Source of the DNA: Roridomyces roridus | Taxonomy: Eukaryota > Basidiomycota > Agaricomycetes > Agaricales > Mycenaceae | Reading direction: 5' to 3' | Assembly (NCBI GenBank): GCA_029378245.1 | Contig: JARKIF010000017.1 | Coordinates: forward strand, 434,001 to 498,000 | Length of the DNA: 64,000 bases | Program-made: the position numbers and the translations under genes | In this document: piece after piece, positions 12,901 through 24,343 of the stretch | Layout: every line of letters begins with the position of its first letter | How positions within the stretch are numbered: position 1 is the stretch's first letter | Notes under the pieces: generated by a model | The model's input: the letters and a program-made list of their open reading frames with translations, nothing else | Databases searched by the model: none | What the model was told of the DNA's origin: nothing

Positions 12901-14464
12901 AAAGCTGCTCATAGAACATGGGGCACCAGTCAATGCTGCTGCAAATGCTGGCTCGACTCCGCTGCACTGTGCATCATGGAAGGGGCACCTTGATGTTGCA
13001 AAGCTGCTCATAGAACATGGGGCACCAGTCAATGCTGCTGCAAATGCTGGCTGGACTCCGCTGCACTGTGCCTCCGAGTTTGGCCACCTTGATGTTGCAA
13101 AGCTGCTCATAGAACATGGGGCACCAGTCAATGCTGCTGCAAATGATGGCTGGACTCCACTGCACTGGGCATCCTTGAAGGGCCACCTTGATGTTGCAAA
13201 GCTGCTGATAGAACATGGGGTACCAGTCAATGCTGCTGCAAATGCTGGCTGGACTCCGCTGCACCGTGCCTCCGAGTTTGGCCACCTTGATGTTGCAAAG
13301 CTGCTCATAGAACATGGGGCACCAGTCAATGCTGCTGCAACTGATGGCTGGACTCCGCTGCACTGTGCCTCCCAGTTTGGCCACCTTGATGTTGCAAAGC
13401 TGCTCATAGAACATGGGGCACCAGTCAATGCTGCTGCAAATGCTGGCTCGACTCCGCTGCACTGTGCCTCCCAGTTTGGCCACCTTGATGTTGCAAAGCT
13501 GCTCATAGAACATGGGGCACCAGTCAATGCTGCTGCAAATGCTGGCTCGACTCCGCTGCACTGTGCATCATGGAAGGGGCACCTTGATGTTGCAAAGCTG
13601 CTCATAGAACATGGGGGACCCGTCAATGCTGCTGCAAATGATGGCTGGACTCCGCTGCACTGGGCCTCCGAGTTTGGCCACCTTGATGTTGCAAAGCTGC
13701 TCATAGAACATGGGGCACCAGTCGATGCTGCTGCATTTGATGGCCGGACTCCGCTGCACTGTGCCTCCAAGTTTGGCCACCTTGATGTTGCAAAGGTGCT
13801 CATAGAACATGGGGCACCAGTCAATGCTGCTGCAACTGATGGCTGCACTCCGCTGCACTGGGCCTCCCAGTTTGGCCACCTTGATGTTGCAAAGCTGCTC
13901 ATAGAACATGGGGCACCAGTCAATGCTGCTGCAAATGCTGGCTGGACTCCGCTGCACCGTGCCTCCGAGTTTGGCCACCTTGATGTTGCAAAGCTGCTCA
14001 TAGAACATGGGGCACCAGTCAATGCTGCTGCAAATGATGGCTGGACTCTGCTGCACTGTGCCTCCGAGTTTGGCCACCTTGATGTTGCAAAGCTGCTGAT
14101 AGAACATGGGGTACCAGTCAATGCTGCTGCAAATGATGGCTGGACTCTGCTGCACTGTGCCTCCGAGTTTGGCCACCTTGATGTTGCAAAGCTGCTCATC
14201 GAACATGGGGCACCAGTCAATGCTGCTGCAACTGATGGCCAGACTCCGCTGCATCGTGCCATCTCACACAGCCACCTGTGCATTACCAAGCTGCTGTTGG
14301 ACCATAATGCATCCGTAGACTTAATCCATGACCCAGCCTTGACTGTCTTTCTCCTTCTTTTACACTATCAGTATCTGGATATTGATTTGTTTGAGCCAGG
14401 TAATTGTGCCAATCCCAATGTATCTCATTCATTTGACATTGATCATCCCATGTCACTGCATTAG
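9962..14464 (+). CDS. NACHT-ankyrin NLR-type receptor (six exons)
   Basis: Proposed exons are 9962-10007, 10054-10138, 10256-10422, 10469-10493, 10537-11079 and 11125-14464. The phases fit and give 1401 aa. Order: a glycine-rich N-terminal motif (GGTGGPGGEG...GGQGGTGEGG), a WLGNPPD...GTGTWLL-type linker typical of fungal NLRs, a Walker A motif GISGTGKS assembled across two tiny introns, Walker B FIVIDGLDE near residue 190, sensor-like LLFTSQP, a winged-helix region (LRWLLFSKRELSSEELADAI, SFAHSSVRDYVL), then 24 ankyrin repeats (about residues 565-1352) and a short tail. STAND ATPases of this design sense non-self or damage in the cytosol and can trigger regulated cell death in fungi; that role is inferred. 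The gene looks intact. The exon 1-2 start is the least certain part, and intron 3 could use a nearer acceptor (10240) without changing frame. The final stop is at 14462-14464. Confidence 0.85.
11954..14310 (+). repeat. 24 tandem 99-bp ankyrin units, nearly identical
   Basis: Twenty-four 33-residue units follow one another without gaps. The core GHLDVAKLLIEHGAPVNAA is almost invariant in DNA and protein. Variation is confined to a few positions: the residue before T-P-L-H (W, Q, C, S, R), the one after H (C, W, R, Y), the loop (SWKG, SLKG, SEFG, SQFG) and the ND/NA/TD/EN pair before the final G. Larger blocks recur, for example ...WTPLHWASLKG... then ...HGVPV... is seen at units 8 and 13. This is the pattern of recent unequal exchange and shuffling of repeat units. 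Confidence 0.95.
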
Positions 14465-14890
14465 ATCCAGAATCATCTGACTGGTGATTCAGACTCCTAT
14501 TTTATTGCATTGGATCCAGAATCTTTTCCATTCTGAGTAGGTGTGTCTTGCCCACCACTTCCCTCTTTCTCATCAACCTGATGCTGCTCAGCATCAGTAA
14601 AATCACAAATTTCCTTGTAGCTTGTTTGCCCTTGCAAGCTTGTGATCAGTCTGAAACACTGACATAAGCTTACAAGGTCGCAAGCTTCAGATAAAATGCA
14701 TCATATGAAAATACACGTATTCTATGTATTTGGGAGGAATGCATGCATGTGATGGTCAGCATACCGATTGACAAAGCAAGTAAGTATTGAATACGTCCAA
14801 GGAGTCAGAAAAGTGAAAATCCTTGGGAGAGTGTTCACCCCATACACTGAAAGAAGATGTGCACCCGTGCAATAGCACTGACCTTGATCA
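14465..14890. other. Downstream of the NLR, no gene seen
   Basis: AT-richer sequence with no convincing frame. It begins with a partial duplication of GATCCAGAATC (14464 and 14513), and probably contains the NLR 3' untranslated region. Confidence 0.45.
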
Positions 14891-14960
14891 TTACGAGAAC
14901 CTGCTAAGTTCTCGTTCTTTTGAAATTCAGTCAGGCCAGAAGTTGTGTTGAGTCGATTGG
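14891..14960 (+). mobile_element. Fragment: 5' end of the Helitron2-like element family
   Basis: Starts TTACGAGAAC, then GCTAAGTTCTCGTTCTTTTG and TCAGGCCAGAAGTTG. This is the same terminal stem-loop that opens the elements at 30928, 56660 (reverse) and 59183 (reverse). The similarity fades within about 70 bp and no matching 3' end was found nearby, so only the terminus remains. Confidence 0.55.
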
Positions 14961-15028
14961 TACTACTTCAATCAAATCTCTTTCCATTTCAGGTAGATAA
15001 AACATTATTCGGTTCCCTGTGTCTAGGC

Positions 15029-15496
15029 CAAGGGGTATCAAAGATAAGAAATTGCCTATTATAGGAGGGGGGAGGGGGGTCCCTCCGAGGGCTGAAAAAA
15101 AAAGGTTTGTACCAAATTTCTGCAGAACACTGGGAAGGCTCTGTTTGCTTAGCTAGACCACTGAACAGAGTCCCAGTGGACTTTCTCAAATTTTTCAGTA
15201 CATGGTCCCGATTTGATCACGTGTCCAGATAGTCACGTGCTCCGGTCACGAGGGGACCCATCAACTCAGAATTTCAGTGCAAAACCCCCCATCTTGGGGT
15301 CCAGAGCTAAGGGAATGCACTTAGAAGCCATTTGGAAGCATTTACAGCAAGCAGGAGGGTGAAATACCCCAAATAAGCTGATTTGATGCATCCCAAAAAG
15401 GAAATTTCCTTTTATAGAGGGGGGGAGGGTCAGCCAATTTGGCTGAAATAAAAAATTCGAGGTGATGTACTGAACTCTTATCTTTGGTACCCCTTG
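15029..15496. mobile_element. 468-bp CAAGGGG element, non-autonomous, exact 8-bp TSD
   Basis: Inverted ends CAAGGGGTATCAAAGATAAG and the complement of TCTTATCTTTGGTACCCCTTG are flanked by GTCTAGGC at 15021-15028 and 15497-15504. An 8-bp TSD and CA...TG ends fit hAT-like or KDZ-like transposases; which one is open. Both subterminal regions contain TATAGGAGGGGGGAGGGGGG-type G tracts followed by a short hairpin with an A run. No coding sequence. Confidence 0.85.
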
Positions 15497-15504
15497 GTCT
15501 AGGC

Positions 15505-16165
15505 CTTCTGGATTATCTACATGGCACAGAGCCTCTAGAATGAAATAAAATGAGACCAAAACATAGTCCCCTCCACGATTGTTAATCGCGAGCGAGGCGG
15601 GCGGCAGATACTGGATGTGCGCCGTGCCGGGTCGGTAACACCGGCCGGATGGGGCCCGAAGCTTGTGGGGGCGGGTGTGTGTTGAGGGGAGAGGAGGCTC
15701 AGAAGACAGGCCAAGGATGCAGGAGAGGGAGACACACACCAAAAGTATTCACCATCATCATCGCCATCTCCAGGGTGTCTGACTTGCTGCCCGTTTCCAT
15801 ACCACCTCCTGCTCAGCCCACCGGCGCAGCCAAGGCCTATCCAGGGTTTGCCAGCCGGAGGTTGAACCTGATTGAAACACTGCAGATTTCCTTGAAATTG
15901 ACCTTGGCATCACGCGAATCAGAGCTAAATGTCATGCCGGAATGGTTTCGGCTGCTAAACTGCTAACGAAGCAATGCCGAACATGCCGAAGGGCAACTGA
16001 CATCAGCCGATTTTCGAACATTTTCGGGTGTCACGCTAAGGCCGGCCCATTTTCGAACCTCAAACTTAGAAAACTGGTGTCACAGGTCACAGCCAAGGAG
16101 AACTGATTGAAATGGTACAGTAATTCCTCCAAGCACCAAGTGATCTTCGAGGAGACAGCGGTAGA
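15505..16165. other. No recognised gene
   Basis: Short frames only (for example 15649-15966 plus). No domain, repeat end or splice structure that I can support. Confidence 0.4.
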
Positions 16166-16167
16166 AG

Positions 16168-16830
16168 AAGCCTCGCCGCTGCAGTGTCGCCCGAGGATGA
16201 AGAACTGGTTCGACCGCAGGCTAGGATGTATCATTCTCGAGTTTTTTTTTTGCGGAGGACGCCTGGGCAGTCGCAAAAGGCTGCGAATAGTATCCCGCGC
16301 TCCAGTCCGAGTGCAAGGCCTGTGTCATCCAGGACGGACGTCAGAGCCTGCCGGGCTCTCAGATCTTGGTTCGACTCCAGCCTGGGACTTACAAAAATGG
16401 CGTAGTGTTTTTGTGCCGAGGAGAAAGAGATGAAATCGACCCTCAGAGAGCACGAATATCAAAACATTGGCTCTAGTTCGAGTAAAAGGACGGATGCGCC
16501 GGAGGGCGTGGATTATTGGTGTGTTAGATCTGTGGGGGGTATATTCAATGGCAAGCGGGAGCGTGGCAAGGTAAATACTGGGTGCGTACCTTCAACTCGT
16601 CGTTCGGATTGCGCTCATCCGTTGTTTTGGAGGACTGCGATATGTGATCAATGCCTGACGAGGAGGAGTGAAACAATGAGAATTGGACGTTGCAACGGCA
16701 GCTGTTGCGCTCGTTTAATCGCTTCGAGTGGTTTCTGAGAGTGTAAGAAGCCTTGCCATTACAGTGTCGCCCATAGCAAAGAATAGAACCTGGTTCGACT
16801 CCAAGCTGCATCAGCAAAACTACAAGTCGG
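16168..16830 (+). repeat. B-box repeat block 1 (three tRNA-like T-arm motifs)
   Basis: Holds GGTTCGAC(C/T)CC-type motifs at 16207, 16368 and 16792. The last two sit in T-arm-like hairpins (CTTGG or CCTGG, TTCGACT, then CCAGC/CCAAG). The 16365-16800 part is about 90% identical to 21597-22030, including TTACAAAAATGGCGTAGTG directly after the motif and GTGCGTACCTTCAACTCG further on. Preceding text is either AGTGTCGCCC (type A) or CATCCAGGACGGACGTCAGA (type B). There is no D-arm or A box, so these are not tRNA genes. Confidence 0.65.
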
Positions 16831-19609
16831 CTTACCGACGCTTCCATCAACTTTGATCCCCTTACGACGGCTTTTCTTGGCTTCCTCGAGCTTTTGGATT
16901 TTCGGCTTTTGAACTTTTGAACTTTTTCTGCACTTCTGAGAATGGGACTCTGACCTTGAAGTTGAAGTTGTTCAGGTTCTTATCCAGTCCTTATAGTACC
17001 TTTTCTTCTTCTCATTTTCAGCCACTCATAAACACATTTGAAAAGTACAATGAAATATTGTTCTCGTTGTATCTGCATTTGCGCGCGCACTGAGGCAGAC
17101 TGAGGCACACTCAACTTGGCACTCGACACCGGCCGCGAATTTGAGGTGGGAATGCCACGAGCCTCGCAGCTATTATAGGCGGGGATTCAGAGTTGGCGTT
17201 TTCTCTGAGGCTTGGGCTCCCATCGCATTGACTTGCGGTGACTGTCGTGCCCGTGGCGTGTCGGGTGGCGGGAGAGTGCGGTAAAACTTGACGAATTCTT
17301 CCAGTCCATTGCCGAGATCATTACGTGGCACGGTGCACCGGCGTTCCGTAGCCCGGACACACGTGCTGTTTGTTGATGCCTGAATTGGGAAGGAGGGCAA
17401 CGGGCATCAACGAACGCTTCCTTCTTCCTTACTACCATCTCCCCTTCCATTGCTCGTTCCCAACAGTCCCCAAGTCATCGCCCAGTGCGAATCCATCCGT
17501 GCATCACAGGTACACGGTGAGCCATCCTCCTGGCCTCCTAGACCGCCGTCTGAAGTCTGACGGCCCTCTTCAAGATGAGTGCTACGTGGCTGCCACGTAA
17601 GTAGCGTTCGTGGCATGTGCACGGTGTGTCGAACCTACCTCTGATAGGCCTCGCTCACATATACACAGATGACCTTTTGGCACCTTATCAACCTTCAAGG
17701 CGGAGGAGACGAGATGACGCGAGCAACTGCTGCGCGACGGGACTGCTCAGTGTGCGTACTCGTACCATACTCATGTTTATTCACTGACTCTGGTTCCATC
17801 GGCCTAGCCTGCCGTCCCGTAGCGTGATCTCGTCGCCCCCCTCTCACTCCTACCCTGCCTCGCCGACGCCGCCGAATCTCATCATACCTCTTCCGGAGAT
17901 GATTCCTCCCCATCACTCTTCCGTGCGGCGGTGACGTCTCGGCGGCTGTATACATGTGTCAGCGTTGTGAATCGCACGCATCCCCGCGTATCGAACCCCT
18001 CGCGCTGTATCCTTCTGGACTCCAGCGGCGCTGCGCAAGTTGGGCTGTAGTGTATGTACCTAACTGTGTTGTACCTAGTCTGTTAATTGCCGAACCTTCG
18101 GTTTGGCTCTTTACAAGAATGTTGTCCTAGCACATAACACGTGACAATTTCCTTTTCGGGACATCCTTAGACTGAGGAGACGAGTTTGCCCAGCACATTT
18201 CCCACGGTCTGGATTTGGGCGGACACGTGCGTCACCTTAGTCACCGCCCCAGTGCCGCCCCCGGCCCGCCTTCCTTCGACTCCCGACCCTTACACCAAAT
18301 TCACACCGTGGCTCCCTGGAGTTTGGTCTATGGACGCCTTCCGCCTTTACAAGCGGCTCCCAAGTGCCTCCGAATTTTGGCCATTTCACTTGCATTTCAC
18401 GGTTCACCTGCTGTTGCTTGCTGGGTTGAATGTTCATGCTATTTCACACTCGCTTGTTCCGAATAACCTTGCTGCAGCGAACCTCAATATTGTTTCTTGC
18501 CTTCTGTTCCCTTACTCTGATGCTCATCCGACAATGTCACATATGCCTCCGGGTCATCGTCGAGTCTAGGGCTGGGCACCGTACCGTAACGGACACGGCC
18601 GTAAAGGAAGACTCGACTCGAGTCTTCCAGTTATCAGGCTCTCAATGGTATTATCCGACTTCAAGTTGGACGAGGTACGATCGATCTCATTTTTGGCCGC
18701 ATGCTTCAAATGCTTTGTGCTTGTCTCATGTCCTGCAGTCGGCACCACGCAACGACACACTCTCCTCATGGCCCGCGACAACTCTGATCGGGGCCCCGCT
18801 ACAACTTCAAGCTCGGTGAATACCCTCTCCTCTCTTTTATTGTTCTGGACTGGTTCAGATGACCGGGTTAATACCACACAATCTGCCAAATTCTATGCCG
18901 TCCACGCCGTCCGGTCCCTCTTTGGGGATCACTGTCTAGTACATCTACGCCGGCAACGGGCATGCAATGCTCCACGCCGCCCTCTCGCTTGCCTCTGTGA
19001 GCCGCTTTCGATTTGCGTTAACGGTCGAGCTGGGAAAGTACTCTTCAGAGGGTGGTCCTACGTCCAGCGCCAAGCACAGTAATGTAAAGGCCCGGGACTG
19101 CTTTTTCAGAATACATAGCTTGTCCTGCGGCACATATATCATACTTGAAATTTTCAACTCCCTTGGTCTCCTTAGTTCAGATCCGTCAGTGCTGAAGTCA
19201 TTCATTAACTATGCTAGGTCAGCGTTGAGCAATTTCAAACTGCAGAAGGATCGGCTTCTGCCGCGCGCGGCCCTATCCCAGAGTCATATATTGATTTCGT
19301 GGCTTTTTTGCATCTTTTCCGCCATTATTCGAATCTGGGCTGCTGCTGCTTCACGCACCTTTTGATGGCTTTTATCGTCTTTTATCGTCTTAAAAAAGTA
19401 AACGCACATCGCGTAAAAAAGACCCGGCCAGCTTATGGCTTTTCGGCTTTTTCGGCTTAAAAAAGCCGGAAAAGGTCGAGTTGTAGTTTTGCTGATGTGG
19501 CACGTTGGTCAATATCTCTGATAACACTTTTTCTGCGGAGGATATCCGATGGCTGCGAATGCCAGTCCGAGTGGAAGTACCAATTCTCCGTGTGTCCTAT
19601 GTGGCCATC
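16831..19609. other. No recognised gene; one TIR fragment at 18566-18606
   Basis: Frames of 60-145 codons overlap on both strands (for example 18186-18569 and 18645-19082 plus) without recognisable domains. At 18566-18606 the sequence GGGCTGGGCACCGTACCGTA with ACGGACACGGCCG matches, in reverse, 30365-30402, which suggests a terminal fragment of another element family. Around 19370-19480 there are short imperfect repeats of TTTTATCGTC and GGCTTTTTCGGCTTAAAAAAG. Confidence 0.4.
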
Positions 19610-22260
19610 CCCAGCACGTTGTTATCCACCGACATTGAATATTGAGGACCGTGACCTTGGTTCGACTCCAGGCTGGGATTTCTTTCTCTCGCACCGCATT
19701 TTTTTGCGCCGAGGACAGACAGGTGAAATCGCCAGGGAGAGACCACACTATCAAATATTCGGTGCCCAGTTCGAGGGGAAGACTCAACGGGCTCTGTATT
19801 CACTGCGTTTGCATCTCGCTTGAACGGGAACTCAAGAAGAACTGGGATTGGCTAGCGCTTTAGATGGGTGTACGGTGTGGCGTGGATTATTGGTTCCATA
19901 CAGTGGATTTCCTGACCGAGGATGCAGCTGTTGCGCTCTAATGATCCCTTCAGCCAATTTTGAGAGTCAAGTCGAAAGAAGCCTAGGTTACCTTTACAGT
20001 GTCGCCCTAGGACATGAGAACCTGGTTCGACTCCAGGGCTGGGACGTAGCATAAGTCCCATATTTCGTTTGATTGCGCAGGACCCAGAGCCATTTAAAGG
20101 CTGTGAATCTCCGGCACTCCAGTCCGAGTGAAAGCACTATACTGGTTCTCTGTGTCATCCAGGACGGACGTCAGAGACTACCGCGCTCGCCGCTGTTGTC
20201 TTAGATCTTGGTTCGACTCCAGGCTAGGACGTAGCATACGTCCCATATTTCTTTTGATTGCGCAGGACGCAGAGACATTTAAAGGCTGTGACTCTCCGGC
20301 ACTCCAGTCCGAGTGAACAGCGTCAGAGACTGCCGCGCTCGCCGCTGTTGTCTTAGATCTTGGTTCGATTCCAGGCTGGGATTTCCATCGCCACGTATCT
20401 TGTTGTCCGAGGACAAAGAGAAATTGACCTTCGGAGAGTACAAATATCAGAACATTCGTTCTAGTTCGCGTGGAATGACAGATGACCAGGAGGGTGTGTA
20501 TTATTTGGTGTGTTGTAGAGCGGCATATTGGTAAACGGGAGTGTGGCAAGGTGAATGGTGAGTACTTACTTTCAACGAGCTCCAGAGCTAGTCGTTTAAT
20601 CTGGTGACTGCGATGGGTTATGTCGGAAAGACGAGGGCTCGACATTGCAAAGGCCCGTGCTGCATTTGGATAATCCCGTCACGCAACAGGTCATTTTCGA
20701 GAGAGAAACCTTGCCTCTACCTCTACATAGAGTGTCGCCCCATCAACTCACAAGGGCGTTGACGTTCACGGACCTGGTTCGACTCCAGGCTAGGACATTA
20801 TGATTTCTGCAGCAAGTGTTTTTGTGCGGAGGATGGAGGACGGAGAAGTGCAGTACGCTGCGAATATTCTGCGCTGCAGTCCGCGTGAAAGGACCAACTC
20901 TCTGTGTCATCCAGGACGGACGTCAGAGACTGCCGCGCTCGCCACTGTTGTCTTAGATCTTGGACCTTGGTTCGACTCCAGGCGGGGATTTCGATGATCT
21001 GCGGGGAATGGTTGTTTTTGGGCCGAGAACGAAGAAGTAAAATTGATTGACCTTCCGAGAGCGCGAATGTCAGACCATTCGCTCCAGGACGGGTGAAGAA
21101 GAGGATTATTCAATTTATCGGTGAGTTGTGGAGCGGCATATTAGTAAAACGGGAGTGTGGCGAGCCTCGAGGTTAATCATGAGCACTGACTTTCAATGAA
21201 CTCCGGAGCTAGTCATTCGATCCGGAGGACTGCGATGTCCCTGTGTTATGCCGGAAAGACCTAGACGAGGGTTTGACGTTGCAAAGGCCGCCGCTGCGTT
21301 CGGATAATCCCGTCAAGCAACAAGTGAAAGTGATTTTCGAGAGAGAAGGCTGAAGCCTTGCCTCTGCATAGAGTGTCGTCCTTTCAACCTGGAAGGTTAT
21401 TGAAGGACTTGGTTCGACTCCAGGCTGGGAGGTTATAATCTCCGCAACAAGCGTTTTTGTGCGGAGGACGGAGGGCGGAGAAGTGCAGTACGCTGCCAAT
21501 ATTCCAATATTCGACGCTGCAGTCCGAGTGGAAGGACCAACTCTCCCTGTTATTCAGGACGGAGGTCAGAGACCGCCGCGCTCGCCGCTGTGCTCTTGGT
21601 TCGACTCCAGGCTGGGACTTACAAAAATGGCGTAGTGTTTTTGTGCCGAGGAGAAAGAGATGAAATCGACCCTCGGAGAGCACGAAGATCAAAACATTGG
21701 TTCTAGTTCGAGTAAAAGGACGGATGCGCCGGAGGGCGGGGATGATTGGTGTGTTAGATCTGTGGAGAGGTAAATTGGTAAACGGGAGCGTGGCAAGGTG
21801 AATCTTGGGTGCGTACCTTCAACTCGTCGTTCGGATTGCGCTCATTCGTTGTTTTGGAGGACTGTGATATGTGATCAATGCCGGATGAGGAGGAGTGAAA
21901 CAATGAAGACTCGACGTTGCCGGCAGCTGCTGCTCGTATAATCCCTTCCAGTGAATTCGAGAGCAGTAGAAAGAAGCCTAGCTTGCCTCGCCCTAAGAGA
22001 TGAGGAACCTGGTTCGACTCCAGGCTGGGATGATTTGGACGAGTCCGCTACCGGACATTTTTTGTGCGCAGGAGGACCTCGAAAGGCTGCGAATATCCGG
22101 CAGTCCAGTCCTTGGGACCAATTATCTCTGTGCTTTGTTAAGCCTTAACACTAAGAACAAACACTCTATGCAGGGCAATCAAGACGCACCTCAGAGACCG
22201 TGTTTCCACGAACATTGGAGACGGTGACCTTGGTTCGACTCCGGGGTGGGGATTAAGTCT
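19610..22260 (+). repeat. B-box repeat block 2 (ten tRNA-like T-arm motifs)
   Basis: GGTTCGACTCC-type motifs occur at 19659, 20024, 20210, 20362, 20776, 20969, 21411, 21598, 22011 and 22232. They alternate between type A (AGTGTCGCCC ... AACCTGGTTCGACTCC) and type B (CAGGACGGACGTCAGAGACTG ... CTTGGTTCGACTCC). Almost all are followed by AGGCTGGGA or a near match. Spacers are themselves repeated (for example TTTTTGTGCGGAGGA, AAACGGGAGTGTGGCAAGGTG, TCCGAGTGAAAGGACCAACTC). The T-arm stem and TTCGACT loop are conserved while the rest drifts. This could be a pol III-dependent SINE-like or satellite array; I see no coding function. Confidence 0.65.
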
Positions 22261-22846
22261 GGAGATATTTGTAGACTGCTTTTTTTTGCAATTGCGTCGA
22301 AGACGGATAGGTGAACTCGCCTGCGAAGACCAAATCTTCGGCGTCTAGTAAGTTCGTCTGATTTTGCATCTCGCTTGAACTCGACAAGCACTGGGATTGG
22401 CTTTAGATGGGTGTACTGTGTGGCGTGGAATTAGGCGGGTCATTGCCCGATGTGAATCGATAGATTGCCTGGCCATTCATTCATTATGATTCCGGGACTG
22501 CTGTATGCACCGATGAATTTTGACTCCGCCCGCAATTTCGAGTCATATTACCCACCACAGCCTGTTTTTTCTCCTTTTCGGGTCATCTCTAGATACGGAG
22601 GATTCGGCACGTTTATAGAAAAGGAGTCTAAAGGCTGAGAAGGGAAGAAGGGAAGGAGTCTAAAGCAAAGGCACGTTCGTAACGTTCGTTGGGGAAATCA
22701 GTGATGGCTCCCGACATTGCCTTTCTCGTCCTCTCCGCAAACGTTGCTGCCCCTTCGAATCATTTAATGCCCCTCCGCCTCTGATAAGACACTTCCAAGT
22801 GCTGTCTCATCTCTTCCCCGAGGCCAAGGCCACTCGCCCACCTACC
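22261..22846. other. Upstream region of the TLC gene, no gene seen
   Basis: The first 150 bp continue eroded repeat sequence. The remainder, pyrimidine-rich close to the ATG at 22847, is the likely promoter and 5' untranslated region of the TLC gene. An ATG-less in-frame extension exists upstream of the chosen start, so a longer N-terminus is possible. Confidence 0.4.
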
Positions 22847-24158
22847 ATGTTCTCTACACCGACGCTGCCCGACCTCCGTGCGGCGCTCACCGACAGTGAC
22901 ACGGCCCTCCTCCTGCCCATCTTCGTCCTCCTCTGTCTCTTCTACCCTCTAGCCGCACCGTTCTTCCCCGCCGAGCGCCAGCGTGCATGGATAATCAGCA
23001 CCCTCGCCTCGTGTACCATGTCGCTCGCCGCCATCCCCTTCATCATCGACTACCTGCATGCAGGCCTCGGTGCACTGGAGACCCGGGACTACCTGTCGAG
23101 GCCCGTGAATAGATTCTTCCAGGCATACCTCGCTGCGTGCGTCCTCTCTACTCTCTTCCTCGTCTCTTTCTGGGTCTCGCAGGCTGACTGAGAGTGATAC
23201 AGGGACCTCCTGATGGGAGCGCTATTCTACCGCAAGCAGGTCGGGCTGCTTACGGGCTGGGTGCATCACTTTGCCTACATTGTGATCGTCGAGGCGACGT
23301 TGCGGTCGGGATGGTACCATATCTTTTGCTTTGCGGCGTGCATGGAGGTGCGTTTCCTCCCTTTCGTCTCATCCCATCCCCTTCGTGCCCCACCCTCCCC
23401 GATATGGCCAAGGGGCGCAGCGCAGCGCCTCGTTGCTCCATTGACCTGGGGCATTGCCACGCGGCGTCTGCGGCGTCCAGCTTTCCTTTTTCGCAAACTC
23501 CTCCTCCGCTACACAGCTGCTAACTCCTACTCTCCTGTAGTTCCCGACGTTCCTCCTGGGTCTCTCCACCCTCTTCCCTCGCACGCGTTCCAACATCGCA
23601 TTCGCCGTCTCTTTCTTCGCCACCCGCATCGTTCTACACATCACCCTCATGTACTCCTTGGCCCTCCCCGCCAACCGCCCCGGAGGCTCCCTCGGCCCTT
23701 CCCTCATCCTCCTCACCGCCTTCCCCATGCACGCCATGTGGTTCTGGGGCTGCCTCAAAGGCTTTGCCAGACGCCGTGTTGCACGTATCCCTGCTGCCAA
23801 GTCCACGTCCACATCGACTACAGCAGAGTCGGTGGTACCAGCATCAGCGAAGACCCGACACGTCCTAGCACCAGACATCTACCCCGACGCCCGTTCCCTC
23901 GCACGGCACTCCACCATGGCCGCTGCCGGCGTCGGCATCATGCCCGTCCGATGGCCCTGGGTATGGACCGCACGTCTCGACCGTCTCCGCCGACTCGTCG
24001 CTGCCCGACCACGTATGGGCGTCTCGGCACGTATCGCGCGTATGAAGCCCCTACCGCCGATAAGGCCGAGGGCGATGGCGAGAAGGATGAGTGAGACGCT
24101 GATTTCGGTGTTGCCGAGTCGGGATGAGATGCTTGGGTTTGTCGGGTGGGCGAATTGA
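22847..24158 (+). CDS. TLC-domain multi-pass membrane protein
   Basis: Exons 22847-23136, 23203-23347 and 23541-24158 join in phase to 350 aa. Hydrophobic segments in order: near residues 18-40 (LLLPIFVLLCLFYPLAAPFF), 48-66, 86-100 and several after residue 105. The TLC signature is the acidic turn YLAADLLMGALFYRKQV followed by WVHHFAYIVIV, as in the TMEM56/TLCD branch of the TRAM-LAG1-CLN8 superfamily, whose members sit in the ER or related membranes and act in lipid (often sphingolipid or phospholipid) metabolism or sensing. The enzyme activity of this branch is unsettled, so none is assigned. The C-terminal 80 residues are basic and Arg/Pro-rich. The ATG at 22847 is the first methionine before the first membrane segment. 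This gene shows no sign of decay. Confidence 0.8.
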
Positions 24159-24210
24159 GATGATAGATATGAGGACTGCATGCCTTTTTTTTGCTTTCTT
24201 TTCTGTAATA

Positions 24211-24238
24211 CGAGCGAGCGAGCGAGCGCTCGCTCGCT
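24211..24238. repeat. GCGA/GCTC palindromic microsatellite
   Basis: (CGAG)n runs directly into (CTCG)n, giving a self-complementary hairpin about 50 bp after the TLC stop codon. A second tetranucleotide run, ACGTACGTACGTAC, follows near 24266. Possibly part of a 3' untranslated region; no function assigned. Confidence 0.6.
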
Positions 24239-24343
24239 TTGCTGTCTGTACATCTTTTGCATATACGTACGTACGTACACCACCTACATGCTTTCCTTTC
24301 CTTTCACTGCCGCGCGCGTGTGTGTGCGCTCTCCCTCCCGTCC

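Noticed and set aside
12496..14289. 597-codon minus-strand open frame across the ankyrin region, plus two other long minus-strand frames
   Set aside because: It is the antisense shadow of near-identical 99-bp units: any stop-free phase in one unit is stop-free in all. Repetition of the same peptide confirms this.
11954..14310. Regular 99-bp direct repeats resembling a repeat array such as CRISPR
   Set aside because: There are no unique spacers. Units are contiguous and encode ankyrin repeats.
20178..21692. Proteins with PGVEPRS / LESNQGP-type motifs on the minus strand
   Set aside because: These peptides are the reverse reading of the B-box motif and recur out of context. They are spurious frames.
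19610..22260. tRNA genes at the GGTTCGACTCC motifs
   Set aside because: The T-arm is good, but there is no D-arm, anticodon arm or A box at the right distance. Only the B box is kept.
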